Positions 8,102 to 17,979 of a stretch of 64,000 nt of DNA are shown one piece after another. Position numbers and translations under genes: made by a program. The notes under the pieces were generated by a model. The model was not told the origin of the DNA. It saw only the letters and a list, made by a program, of their open reading frames with translations, and made no database searches. This DNA is from BOG-938 sp035524315 (GTDB lineage Bacteria > Pseudomonadota > Alphaproteobacteria > Caulobacterales > Caulobacteraceae): NCBI GenBank assembly GCA_035524315.1, contig DATKPD010000083.1:1-64000 (forward strand), in the 5' to 3' direction. Numbering within the stretch: the first letter of the stretch is position 1; every line of letters starts with the position of its first letter.

Positions 8102-10198
8102 CTAGATCACGCCCACGGTTTTCAGCCGCGCCTTGGGATGGATCTCGTTCTGGCTGAGCACGGTGGTCTGGCCACGGAAGCGCTCGATGATCGATCGTAC
8201 GTAGGGCCGGATCTGTGGGCCGGTGAGCAGCACCGGGGTGTCGCCGTGCTGGCCGGCACGGTCGAAGGCGTCGCGCACGCCGCGGATGAAGTCCTGCAGA
8301 CGCGACGGGGCCAGCGCCAGCTGCTTGTCGTCGCCCGTGCCGACCAGGGCGTCGGCAAAGGCGTGCTCCCAATCCGGCGACAGGGTGACGATGGCCAGGG
8401 CCCCGTCGTCGCCCCGGTTGGCCCAGCACAGCTGGCGCGCCAGCCGGCTGCGCACGTGCTCGACGATCTGGGTCACGCTGGTGGTGTGCGGCGCCACTTC
8501 GCCCACGCCCTCGATGATCGCGGGCAGGTCTCGGATCGACACCCGTTCGCGCAGCAGGGCCGCCAGCACCCGCTGCAGCATCGAGCCGGAGATGACCGAG
8601 GGGATCATGTCGTCGACCAGCTTCTTCTGGTCGGCCGGCAGTTCCTTCAGCAGCTTCTGCACCTCGGCGTAGGACAGCAGGTCCGGCATCGAGTCCTTGA
8701 GCACCTCGGTCAGGTGGGTGGTCAGCACCGTGGCCGGGTCGACGATGGTGTAGCCGCGGAAGGTGGCTTCCTCACGCAGAGCCTCGTCGATCCAGGTGGC
8801 GGGCAGGCCGAAAGCCGGTTCGCGCACGTGCTCGCCCGGCAGCTCGACCTGGCCGCCGCGCGGGTCCATCGCCAGGAGGCTGCCTAGGCGCACCTCGCCC
8901 TGGCCCGCCTCCATCTCCTTGATGCGCAGAGCGTAGCCCTGGTTGGCCAGGCGCATGTTGTCGAGGATGCGCACCGGCGGCATGACAAAGCCGTACTCGG
9001 ACGCCAGGGTGCGGCGCAGGGCGCGGATCTGGTCGGTGAGGCGGCGCCCCTCCAGGTCGTTGATCAGGCCCAGCAGGCCGTAGCCCAGCTCGACCTTCAC
9101 GTCGTCGATGGCCAGGGCCGCGGCGATCGGCTCCTCGTCCGAGCCCGATGTGGCCGCGCCGGTCTTTTCCACCACCACGGGCTTTTGCCGCTCCTTGCCG
9201 CGCCGCCACGCCAGGGCGCCGACGCCGAGCGAGATGCCCACGAACGGCAGGATCGGCATGCCGGGCACGAACGCGATCACGCCCGCTGCGGCCGACACCA
9301 TGCCCAGAGCCACCGGGTTGTTGGCCAACTGGGCGACCAAGGCCTTGTCGGCCGAGCCCTCGATGCCCGACTTGGACACCAGGAAGCCAGCGGCGATAGA
9401 GATGATCAGCGAGGGCACCTGGCTGACCAGGCCGTCGCCGATGGTCATGATGGTGTAGCTGGCGGCGGCGGTGGCGAACGACAGGTGGTGCTGCGCCATG
9501 CCGATGATCATGCCGCCGGCGATGTTGATGGCGGTGATGATCAAGGTAGCGACCGCGTCGCCGCGCACGAACTTGCTGGCGCCGTCCATGGCCCCGAAGA
9601 AGGTCGATTCCTGCTCCAGCTCCTTGCGCCGGCGCTTGGCGTCGTCCTCGTTGATCAGGCCCGAGGACAGATCGGCGTCGATCGCCATCTGCTTGCCGGG
9701 CATAGAGTCCAAGGTGAAGCGCGCCGCCACCTCGGCGATGCGGGTCGAGCCCTTGGTGATCACCACGAAGTTGACGATGATCAGGATGGCGAAAACGATC
9801 ACGCCGATCACGAAATCGCCGCCGGTCATCAATCGGCCGAAGGCCTGGATGATCTGGCCCGCCGCCTCGGTGCCTTCCTGGCCGTGGCCGAGGATCAGGC
9901 GTGTGGAGGCCAGGTTGAGTCCCAGGCGATAGAGAGTCGTGACCAGCAGCACCGTGGGAAAGGCAGTGAACTCCAGCGGCTTTTTGATCAGCAGCGAGGT
10001 CATCAGGATCAGCACGGCGCTGGTGATCGACATCGCCAGCAGCAGGTCCAGCAGCAGGGGCGGCGTCGGCACGATCAGCAGCACCACGATGCCGACCACG
10101 CCCAGCGCCAGGGCCACCTCGCCACGCGCCAGCCACGACCACACCTCCTTGCCGGTGGGCCGCTGAGCCATCATGCTCTGCAGGCTGACGTCCGCCAT
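8102..10198 (-). CDS. flhA: Flagellar export gate protein FlhA
   Basis: Integral membrane core of the flagellar type III export gate, 698 residues, the usual size. The N-terminal half has about eight hydrophobic helices. The conserved FHIPEP-family segment is visible around VITKGSTRIAEVAARFTLDSMPGKQMAIDADL, followed by a second helix bundle. The C-terminal cytoplasmic domain docks chaperone-substrate complexes. It is the last gene of the leftward fliF-fliG-fliH-fliN-flbD-flhA unit, 25 bases after flbD. In Caulobacter this set is class II, switched on by CtrA. Confidence 0.97.
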   Translation of the reverse strand: MADVSLQSMMAQRPTGKEVWSWLARGEVALALGVVGIVVLLIVPTPPLLLDLLLAMSITSAVLILMTSLLIKKPLEFTAFPTVLLVTTLYRLGLNLASTRLILGHGQEGTEAAGQIIQAFGRLMTGGDFVIGVIVFAILIIVNFVVITKGSTRIAEVAARFTLDSMPGKQMAIDADLSSGLINEDDAKRRRKELEQESTFFGAMDGASKFVRGDAVATLIITAINIAGGMIIGMAQHHLSFATAAASYTIMTIGDGLVSQVPSLIISIAAGFLVSKSGIEGSADKALVAQLANNPVALGMVSAAAGVIAFVPGMPILPFVGISLGVGALAWRRGKERQKPVVVEKTGAATSGSDEEPIAAALAIDDVKVELGYGLLGLINDLEGRRLTDQIRALRRTLASEYGFVMPPVRILDNMRLANQGYALRIKEMEAGQGEVRLGSLLAMDPRGGQVELPGEHVREPAFGLPATWIDEALREEATFRGYTIVDPATVLTTHLTEVLKDSMPDLLSYAEVQKLLKELPADQKKLVDDMIPSVISGSMLQRVLAALLRERVSIRDLPAIIEGVGEVAPHTTSVTQIVEHVRSRLARQLCWANRGDDGALAIVTLSPDWEHAFADALVGTGDDKQLALAPSRLQDFIRGVRDAFDRAGQHGDTPVLLTGPQIRPYVRSIIERFRGQTTVLSQNEIHPKARLKTVGVI

Positions 10199-10223
10199 CT
10201 AGTTCGGCCCTGCCATGGAGGCC

Positions 10224-11621
<1,398 letters not shown>

Positions 11622-11650
11622 GTCGCTTCTCCTTCTGGCCAACACGCGCC

Positions 11651-11986
11651 TCAGGCGGCGTTGTCGCCGTCCTTGATGATTTCCGTCATGGTCACGCCCA
11701 GGCGATCGTCGACGATCACGACCTCGCCGCGCGCCACCAGGCGGTTGTTGACATAGATGTCGATCGCTTCCCCGACCTTGCGGTCCAACTCCAGCACCGA
11801 GCCCTGACTCAGGCGCAGCAGTTGGGCCACCGACAGGTGAGTGCGGCCCAGAACGGCCGATATGTTGACCGGGACGTCGAACACCGTAGCCAGGTCGGAG
11901 GCGATCTTGTCCTCGGCCTCCACCGCGGAGTCGCTCGCCAGCGGCCCCGCGCTCAGATCTTCCAGAGGCATGGTTTCATCGGCCAT
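11651..11986 (-). CDS. fliN: Flagellar motor switch protein FliN
   Basis: C-ring component of 111 residues. The C-terminal SpoA-like domain is clear from GRTHLSVAQLLRLSQGSVLELDRKVGEAIDIYVN to GVTMTEII; the N-terminal 30 residues are acidic and variable. It sits between fliH (two bases upstream) and flbD (29 bases downstream) in the leftward operon. FliN forms the lower C-ring, binds FliH and so links the export ATPase to the motor. Size and order match Caulobacter. Confidence 0.95.
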   Translation of the reverse strand: MADETMPLEDLSAGPLASDSAVEAEDKIASDLATVFDVPVNISAVLGRTHLSVAQLLRLSQGSVLELDRKVGEAIDIYVNNRLVARGEVVIVDDRLGVTMTEIIKDGDNAA

Positions 11987-11988
11987 GG

Positions 11989-12657
11989 TCAGGCCTTTCT
12001 CGGCAGTTCGGGTGAAGCGGGAAGCAGGGGCTCGGCGTGCAGGCCCTCGGCCGCCAGCGCCTGGTCAAGCGCATGGGCCACGCGGGCGGCCGCCTGCTCG
12101 GGATCGAAGGCGGCCGAACCGTCGCCCCAGTCCAGCACGAAGGCGGCGCCGCTCAGGCTGGGCTCGGCGCGCGCCACGATCTGGCCGGGATAGCCGGCGG
12201 CGGCCGCCGTTTGGGCCAGGGCGGCCTGCACGGCCTCGGCCCGGTCGGGGGCCACGCGCGCCACCAAGCGGGGGACGGCCTCGATTTCGCGGGCCAGGGC
12301 CTCGAGCGCCGCGTCGATCGGCGCCTGGGGAAAGGCGTCCAGCGCGGCGTCGGCGATTTTGCGCGCGGCGGCCATGGCCAGGCGCGCTGAACCCGCCCGG
12401 TGTTCATGGGCAACCGCCGCCAGGGTGCCCAGCGCGCCGGCGGCGGCGAGGGCGATCTGGCGGAGGGCCTCGGCCTGCGCCTCCTCGGCGCGCGCGGTGG
12501 CTGAACGCTGGCCCTCGGCGAAGCATTCGGCGCGGATCGCCTCGACCTCCTCGGGGGTGTAGCTGCGCTTGGGCCGCGGCGCGGAATAGACCACGGCGTC
12601 GCCCTCGAACACGGTGTCGAGGATGAACTTGCGCGGCTGGGACGGGGGTTGCTGCAT
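11989..12657 (-). CDS. fliH: Flagellar assembly protein FliH (FlbE)
   Basis: Negative regulator and adaptor of the FliI ATPase, 222 residues, known as FlbE in Caulobacter. The N-terminal RKFILDTVFEG and the segment KRSYTPEEVEAIRAECFAEGQ are characteristic; an Ala/Glu-rich helix follows, then the FliH C-terminal domain with ALDQALAAEGL near the end. The start ATG overlaps the fliG stop codon by one base (TGATG), and fliN follows after two bases. FliH-family sequences vary widely, but position and the N-terminal motif make this call firm. Confidence 0.92.
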   Translation of the reverse strand: MQQPPSQPRKFILDTVFEGDAVVYSAPRPKRSYTPEEVEAIRAECFAEGQRSATARAEEAQAEALRQIALAAAGALGTLAAVAHEHRAGSARLAMAAARKIADAALDAFPQAPIDAALEALAREIEAVPRLVARVAPDRAEAVQAALAQTAAAAGYPGQIVARAEPSLSGAAFVLDWGDGSAAFDPEQAAARVAHALDQALAAEGLHAEPLLPASPELPRKA

Positions 12658-13685
12658 CAGTACACCAACTCGTCATCCCCGCCCTGGCCGGCCAGCATGA
12701 TCTCGCCCTTGGCCGCCAGGTCCTTGGCGGCTTGCACCATGGCCATCTGTGCGGAATCCACGTCCTTCAGACGCACCGGACCCATCGAGTCCATGTCGTC
12801 GCGCATGATCTTGGCGGCGCGCTCGCTCATGTTGGAGAAGAACAGCTCGCGCAAAGCGTCGGAGGCGCCTTTGAGCGCCAGGCCCAGCTTGTCCTTCTCC
12901 ACCACGCGCAGAAGGGTCTGCACTCCGCCCGGGTCCAGCTTGCCCAGGTCCTCGAACACGAACATCAGAGCGCGGATGCGCTCGGCGGACTCGCGGTTGC
13001 GTTCTTCCAGCGCCGCCACAAAGCGGCTTTCGGTCTGGCGGTCGAAGGCGTTGAAGATGTCGGCCATCATCTCGTGGCTGTCGCGCTTGGAGGTGCGCGC
13101 CAGGTTCGACATGAATTCCGTGCGCAGGGTCTGCTCGATCTTGTCGAGGATCTCGCGCTGGACCGGCTCCATGCGCAGCATGCGCTGCACGCACTCCAGC
13201 GCGAAATCCTCGGGCAGGGCCGACAGCACGCGCGCGGCGTGGTCGGATTTGATCTTGGACAGGACTACCGCGACGGTCTGCGGGTATTCGTTCTTGAGAT
13301 AGTTGGCCAGCACGGCCTCGTTCACGTTGCCGAGCTTGTCCCACATCGTGCGCCCGGCCGGCCCGCGGATTTCCTCCATCAGGTTGTCGACTTTTTCGGG
13401 CGGCATGAATGCGGCCAGCAGGCGCTGGGTCTGCTCGAACGAGCCCATGATCGCCCCGGCCGTGGACAGGCCCGAGACGAACTCGATCAGCAGGTCCTCG
13501 ACCACCTGGGCCGAGACCGTCCCCAGGCTGGACATGGCCTGGGATATTTCCTTCACCTCTTCGTCGTCGAGCTGCTCCCACAGGCGCACGTGCTCTTCGC
13601 CCAGGGCCAGCAGAATGATCGCGGCTTTTTCCGCCCCATTCAGTCGGGTGGCGTCGGCGACCCCTTTTTTGGCGCGGGCGCTCAT
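12657..13685 (-). CDS. fliG: Flagellar motor switch protein FliG
   Basis: Torque-generating C-ring protein of 342 residues. Visible are the N-terminal domain (NGAEKAAIILLALGEEHVRLWEQL), the middle armadillo-like domain, the EHPQ-like segment here reading LKNEYPQTVAVVLSKI, and the C-terminal torque domain with LFVFEDLGKLD-type sequence and the charged helix SERAAKIMRDDMDSMGPVRL. The ATG overlaps the fliF stop (ATGA), so it is coupled to the MS-ring gene, in keeping with FliF-FliG co-assembly. Confidence 0.97.
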   Translation of the reverse strand: MSARAKKGVADATRLNGAEKAAIILLALGEEHVRLWEQLDDEEVKEISQAMSSLGTVSAQVVEDLLIEFVSGLSTAGAIMGSFEQTQRLLAAFMPPEKVDNLMEEIRGPAGRTMWDKLGNVNEAVLANYLKNEYPQTVAVVLSKIKSDHAARVLSALPEDFALECVQRMLRMEPVQREILDKIEQTLRTEFMSNLARTSKRDSHEMMADIFNAFDRQTESRFVAALEERNRESAERIRALMFVFEDLGKLDPGGVQTLLRVVEKDKLGLALKGASDALRELFFSNMSERAAKIMRDDMDSMGPVRLKDVDSAQMAMVQAAKDLAAKGEIMLAGQGGDDELVY

Positions 13686-15319
13686 GCGCTTTCGTGAAGC
13701 CAGGTGCGCAGGATCGACACCGATTCATCGGGGTGGTTGTCGACGAACTCGGCCACGCGCTTGACCGACGACGCCTTCACCTGGCCCTCGATGCGAGCGA
13801 TGTCGATGCGCTGTTCCACGTCGCCGGGGGCCGCCAGGGCCAGGTTCTCGCCCCCGCCCGCCGCGCCAACGGCGCCGCCCGCCAGGGCCGGGTTCCCAGC
13901 CCCGCCGCCGGCCAACCGCATGGGCATAGGCCCGCCCCCGCCCGCGGCGGTGCTGAGCAGCGGACGCACCACGAAGAACACCACCAAGCCGGCCATGATC
14001 AGCAGCACCAACAGTTCGGCGCCGCGCATCAGGTCGTTCTTGTCGAAGTTGGAGAGCGGCGATCCGCCCGAGGCGCCCAGGCCGTCGTCCTCGTGATCGA
14101 AGCGGACGTTGACCACCGAGACCTGATCGCCGCGCGTGGCGGTGAAGCCCACGGCCGAGCGCACCAGCTGATCGATGCGCTGCATCTCCTCGCTCGAGCG
14201 CGGGGTGTAGGTCGGCTTGCCCTTGGAGTCGTAGGTCGTCTGGCCGTCCACCGCGACCGCGACCGACAAACGCTTCACGTCGCCGGGCTGCTGCACCTCG
14301 GTGCGCGTGGTCTTGGAAATCTCGTAGTTGGTGGTTTCCTCGGTGTGGCCGGTCGTGTCGGTGCTGCTGTCGCCCGACGGGCCGGTGTTTGCCCCGTTGG
14401 GGATGTTATTAGCCGCGCTGCCGTCGCCGTTCTTGGAGGCGTCGGCCTGTTTGGAGTTCTCCTCGACCGTTTGCGTCGAACGCACCACCTGGCCGTCCGG
14501 GTCGTACTTCTCGTCCTGGATCGTCACCGAGGACAGGTTGAGATCGGCGGTCACCTGCACCCGGGCATGGCCGGGCCCGACCACGCCCTCGACCAGGTCC
14601 TTGACCGTCTTGCGGATGCGGTCCTCGGTTTGGGTGCGCGCGGAATCGGCGGCCTGGTCGGCGTTATCGGCGTCGTCCGCGCCCGCCAGCAGCTTGCCGC
14701 GATCATCGACCACGGTGACCTTTTCGGGCTTCAGGTCGGGCACCGCGCCGGCGATCAGGTTGCGCACCGCCCGCACTTCGTCGGCTGAGGGCTCGCGCCC
14801 GGCGATGCCGATCACCACCGAGGCCGACGGGCTTTCGGCCTCATCCTCGAACAGTTGGCGCTTGGGCAGAACCAGGTGCACCCGGGCCGAGGACACGCCC
14901 TGCAGCGAGCGGATGGTGCGCGCCAATTCGCCTTCCAGGGCGCGCTGGCGGTTCAGGTTCTGCACGAAGTCGGTTTGGCCCAGGGGCGAGGTCTGGTCGA
15001 AGATCTCGTAGCCGACCGAGCCCGAGGTCGGCAGGCCCTTGCCGGACAGCAGCAGGCGCGTGGACGCCACCTTGTCGCGCGGGACCATGATGGTCGAACC
15101 GTCGCCCTTGACGTCGTATTTGATGCCCGCCTGATCCAGGGCCTGGGTGATCGACCCGGCCTCCTTCAGATCGAGGTTCGAATAGAGCAGGCCTTGCGGC
15201 TCAACGCCGGCGTTGAGCACCAGGGCGAACAAGGCGGCGGCCACGCCGGCGGCCACGCCGATGATCGCGGCCAGCCGACCAATCCCGAACCGCTGTAACG
15301 CGCTGACAAACGACTCCAC
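13682..15319 (-). CDS. fliF: Flagellar MS-ring protein FliF
   Basis: MS-ring protein of 545 residues, first gene of the class II operon. It has an N-terminal membrane helix (about residues 15-37), a periplasmic YscJ-like region with the marker segment ALEGELARTIRSLQGVSSARVHLVLPK, a low-complexity Asn/Thr/Ser-rich middle, a second membrane helix (about 433-455, LLVLLIMAGLVVFFVVRPLL) and a C-terminal FliG-binding tail. Its promoter region holds a CtrA-box match at 15391-15405. Confidence 0.97.
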   Translation of the reverse strand: MESFVSALQRFGIGRLAAIIGVAAGVAAALFALVLNAGVEPQGLLYSNLDLKEAGSITQALDQAGIKYDVKGDGSTIMVPRDKVASTRLLLSGKGLPTSGSVGYEIFDQTSPLGQTDFVQNLNRQRALEGELARTIRSLQGVSSARVHLVLPKRQLFEDEAESPSASVVIGIAGREPSADEVRAVRNLIAGAVPDLKPEKVTVVDDRGKLLAGADDADNADQAADSARTQTEDRIRKTVKDLVEGVVGPGHARVQVTADLNLSSVTIQDEKYDPDGQVVRSTQTVEENSKQADASKNGDGSAANNIPNGANTGPSGDSSTDTTGHTEETTNYEISKTTRTEVQQPGDVKRLSVAVAVDGQTTYDSKGKPTYTPRSSEEMQRIDQLVRSAVGFTATRGDQVSVVNVRFDHEDDGLGASGGSPLSNFDKNDLMRGAELLVLLIMAGLVVFFVVRPLLSTAAGGGGPMPMRLAGGGAGNPALAGGAVGAAGGGENLALAAPGDVEQRIDIARIEGQVKASSVKRVAEFVDNHPDESVSILRTWLHESA

Positions 15320-15390
15320 GCGGCGCCTTTCCCCGAAGCGAACGGCCGCCGGTGCGGGCCCTCGCTAGGCAGTATTTTCCGGGTGCTTGG

Positions 15391-15405
15391 TAAACGCGGT
15401 GTTAA
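15391..15405 (-). promoter_or_regulatory. CtrA box in the fliF promoter
   Basis: On the minus strand the sequence reads TTAA-N7-TTTACC, one mismatch from the CtrA consensus TTAA-N7-TTAACC. It lies 72-86 bases upstream of the fliF start and faces the fliF operon, as in Caulobacter, where fliF is a CtrA-dependent class II promoter. No other strong promoter is seen in the gap. Confidence 0.6.
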
Positions 15406-15451
15406 GCGGAGCCGTAACGGGGCTGATCGGACCCGCGCGACGGGCAAAAGA

Positions 15452-15482
15452 AAACGGCCGCGCCAGGGAGGCGCGGCCGTTT
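15452..15482 (-). terminator. Intrinsic terminator of sciP
   Basis: A perfect 13-bp stem (15452-15464 with 15470-15482) closes a five-base loop. Read leftward, it is followed by TTTTCTTTT. It lies 23 bases after the sciP stop codon and insulates sciP from the fliF promoter just beyond it. Confidence 0.85.
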
Positions 15483-15505
15483 GCCGTCCAGGAATCCAGT
15501 AAGGT

Positions 15506-15787
15506 CTAGCGGTATTGCTGAATGCGCGTGGTGCGCAGCCCCGCCAGGCCATGCTGGTCGATCGACTTCTGCCAGCCGAGGAATTCCTCGTTGGTCAGAC
15601 GATAGCGTTCGCACGCCTCGTCCAGGGAAAGCAGGCCTCCGCGCACCGCCGCGACGACTTCCGCCTTGCGACGGATGACCCAGCGCTCGGTGTTTTCCGG
15701 CGGCAGGTCACTCAGCGTCAACGGCGCGCCTGTCGGGCCGATCACGTACTTCTCGCCTCTACTGTTCAGGCGTTGCTGTTGCAACAT
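15506..15787 (-). CDS. sciP: CtrA inhibitory protein SciP (DUF1153)
   Basis: Small helix-turn-helix protein of 93 residues that binds CtrA in swarmer cells and prevents it from activating its promoters. The DUF1153 core is visible: LPPENTERWVIRRKAEVVAAV and LSLDEACERYRLTNEEFLGWQ. It lies between flgE and fliF, the same place as in Caulobacter, but has its own upstream region with GANTC sites and its own terminator, so it is likely an independent unit. Identification is very secure. Confidence 0.95.
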   Translation of the reverse strand: MLQQQRLNSRGEKYVIGPTGAPLTLSDLPPENTERWVIRRKAEVVAAVRGGLLSLDEACERYRLTNEEFLGWQKSIDQHGLAGLRTTRIQQYR

Positions 15788-15849
15788 GGCTTTACGCCCT
15801 TCCCACCATTCTCAAGCAGGAAGTTATCGCGAACGACATAACAGTCGGT

Positions 15850-15879
15850 GAATCCCGATAGTAAAGATTCGCTAACCAT
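15850..15879 (-). promoter_or_regulatory. sciP upstream region with two GANTC sites and a CtrA-like half-box
   Basis: The 167-base gap between flgE and sciP contains GAATC at 15850-15854 and GATTC at 15866-15870, both CcrM methylation sites, and CTAACCAT at 15872-15879, one mismatch from the CtrA half-box TTAACCAT. The cluster is 63-92 bases upstream of the sciP start and suggests cell-cycle control by methylation state and CtrA. Confidence 0.5.
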
Positions 15880-15954
15880 AATTTCCGCAGACCACGTCTA
15901 TTTTGGGCGTTTCTTTTCATTGATCTATTGCCGCTCCGGAGCTGCGATTTATGC

Positions 15955-17253
15955 TTAACGAATGATTGAGATCAGGTCCTGAAGCATCGAGTCCGCCGTG
16001 GTTATGATCTTGGACGAAGCGGAGTAGGCGCGCTGGGTCGTGATCATGTTGGTGAACTCCGCCGACAGATCGACGGTCGAGGATTCCAGGTTCGAGGACT
16101 CGATGTTGCCCGAGCCGCCTGAGCCCGGAACCTGGAGGGTGAAGTTGCCGCTGGCCTGTGAGGCCTGGTAGGCGTCGCCATTGACCGCGGTCAGGCCGTC
16201 GGGATCGGGGAAGGTCGCCAGGGCCACCTGGGCGATCGTGCGCGAGGTGCCGTTGCTGAACACGGCCGAGACCACGCCCGTGCTGCTGACCTGCACCGAA
16301 GTCAGCGATCCGGTGGGCGTGCCGTTGGCCTGGACGTTGGTCAGCGTCGAGGTGCTGTTGTCCTGAGTCAAGGTGTTGAGATTCAGGCTGATGGTCTGGT
16401 TGGCGATGCCCATCGAAGGCGACCAGTTGACCGCCAGACTGGTCAGGGCGGGCGAGGCGGTGTTGAGGGTGCCGTCACTGTTGAAGGTGATGGTGCCGCT
16501 GGCGATCAGGCCATGCGTGCCGGTTGTGGCGGAGGCGGGATTGGACACCACCTCGGCCGCCCAGGTGTTGGCCCCGGTCTTGAGCATGTCGATCTGCAGG
16601 GTCTGGGAGCCGCCTTCGGAGTCCGACACGGGAATCTGCATGGTGAAGTCTGGGGTGGTGGTGCCGGCCGCCATGCCGCCGGCGGCGTATGTGGCGGCGC
16701 CGGCGCTGACCGCCTGGGCCGAGTCCACATTGCCCACGATGCCGGCCGTCGTGGTCGGCACGGGGGTCGAGATAATCTGCGAAAGATTGATCGGCGACAG
16801 CGAGGCCAGGCTGGAAGGGTTGGTGGCGACCGTGCCGCTGGCGTTGGCGGGCCAGCCCTGCAGGAAGAGGCCCGCGCTGTTGACCAGATAGCCCTGGGCG
16901 TTTTCCGTGAAGGCGCCCGCGCGGGTGTAGAGGGCGGTGTTGGTGCCCGATATCGCGCTCGCGCCCTGGCTGGTGACGAAGAACCCATTGCCCGAAATGC
17001 CGAGGTCGGTCGGCGCGGACGCCGACTGCATGACGCCTTGGACGGTGACCTCCTGGGTGTTGACCGCCTGCACACCGCCCGAGGGATAGGACACCCCGGC
17101 CGTGTTGGTCACCATGTCGGAAAACTGGACGTTATTGGCTTTGTATCCAACCGTGTTGACGTTGGCGATGTCGTCGGAGATCGACGCCAGGGCCGCCGAG
17201 TTCGCGCTCAGACCGGATACGCCGGCGAGCATGGCGTTGTTGATGCCGCTCAT
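15955..17253 (-). CDS. flgE: Flagellar hook protein FlgE
   Basis: Hook subunit of 432 residues, exported and polymerised outside the cell. The N-terminal rod motif (SGLSANSAALASISDDIANVNTVGYKA-type stretch, about residues 14-40) and the C-terminal helix (ESSTVDLSAEFTNMITTQR and TTADSMLQDLISIIR) are the D0 parts shared by axial proteins; the middle is Thr/Ser/Ala rich and lacks Cys, as usual. It is the third gene of fliK-flgD-flgE, 24 bases after flgD. Confidence 0.96.
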   Translation of the reverse strand: MSGINNAMLAGVSGLSANSAALASISDDIANVNTVGYKANNVQFSDMVTNTAGVSYPSGGVQAVNTQEVTVQGVMQSASAPTDLGISGNGFFVTSQGASAISGTNTALYTRAGAFTENAQGYLVNSAGLFLQGWPANASGTVATNPSSLASLSPINLSQIISTPVPTTTAGIVGNVDSAQAVSAGAATYAAGGMAAGTTTPDFTMQIPVSDSEGGSQTLQIDMLKTGANTWAAEVVSNPASATTGTHGLIASGTITFNSDGTLNTASPALTSLAVNWSPSMGIANQTISLNLNTLTQDNSTSTLTNVQANGTPTGSLTSVQVSSTGVVSAVFSNGTSRTIAQVALATFPDPDGLTAVNGDAYQASQASGNFTLQVPGSGGSGNIESSNLESSTVDLSAEFTNMITTQRAYSASSKIITTADSMLQDLISIIR

Positions 17254-17277
17254 GGGAAGAAATCCTTCAGGTCAGGG

Positions 17278-17970
17278 TCAGTTGGTGGTGTTGGTCACGG
17301 AGGTGATGGTGCTGTAGGCGACGGGCACGGAGCCGATATCGACCTGGGTCACGCCGCCGGAGGTGCTCACGCCCGAGGCCACGCCGGCGATCGAGATCGT
17401 CGGGGTGATGGCCGCGCCCGTGGAATCGGTGGCGGCCACGCCCAAGGTGTAGTTGCCGCTGGTCAGGGTCGAACCGGAGCTGGTCTGGCCGTTCCAGGTG
17501 AAGCTGGTCGAGCCGGCCGCGGTGCTCGGCGCGTTTCCGGACCAGACCACGTTGCCGTTGGCGTCCAACACCTCGACCGAGGCGTTGGTCGCGGCCGAGG
17601 GCAGGGTGTAGGTCCAGGTCGCGGCGCCGTTCTGTAGCGCCTGCACCGACGACTGCGAGGTGACCTGCTTGCCGATCAGGCTGACCGCGCTGCCGACGCT
17701 GCCGGCGCCCGTCGCCTGACTGACCATCTGTTGCAGCAGATTGTTGGTCAGCAGCTGCTGCTGCACCCCGTTCATCGACACCAGCTGCTGGGTGAAGGTG
17801 TTGGTGTCCATCGGCGACAGCGGATCCTGGTTCTGCAACTGCGTGGTCAGCAGGGTCAGAAACGACTGATAGGTCTGGTTGAGCGAGCTCTGGCCGGAGG
17901 TGATGTCCGCGGCGGTGCTGCCGGTGGTGGTGGCGGTTCCCGTCGTCGAGGTCGTTGCGCTTACGGTCAT
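17278..17970 (-). CDS. flgD: Flagellar hook assembly (cap) protein FlgD
   Basis: Hook scaffold protein of 230 residues. The N-terminal signature SLNQTYQSFLTLLTTQLQNQDPLSPMDTNTF-type segment, with the FLTLLTTQLQNQDPL core at about residues 37-51, is diagnostic. It is followed by a FlgD Ig-like domain with VEVLDANGNVVWSG and NYTLGVAATDSTG. It lies between fliK (nine bases upstream) and flgE in the leftward class III operon. Confidence 0.96.
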   Translation of the reverse strand: MTVSATTSTTGTATTTGSTAADITSGQSSLNQTYQSFLTLLTTQLQNQDPLSPMDTNTFTQQLVSMNGVQQQLLTNNLLQQMVSQATGAGSVGSAVSLIGKQVTSQSSVQALQNGAATWTYTLPSAATNASVEVLDANGNVVWSGNAPSTAAGSTSFTWNGQTSSGSTLTSGNYTLGVAATDSTGAAITPTISIAGVASGVSTSGGVTQVDIGSVPVAYSTITSVTNTTN

Positions 17971-17979
17971 GGTCGAACC

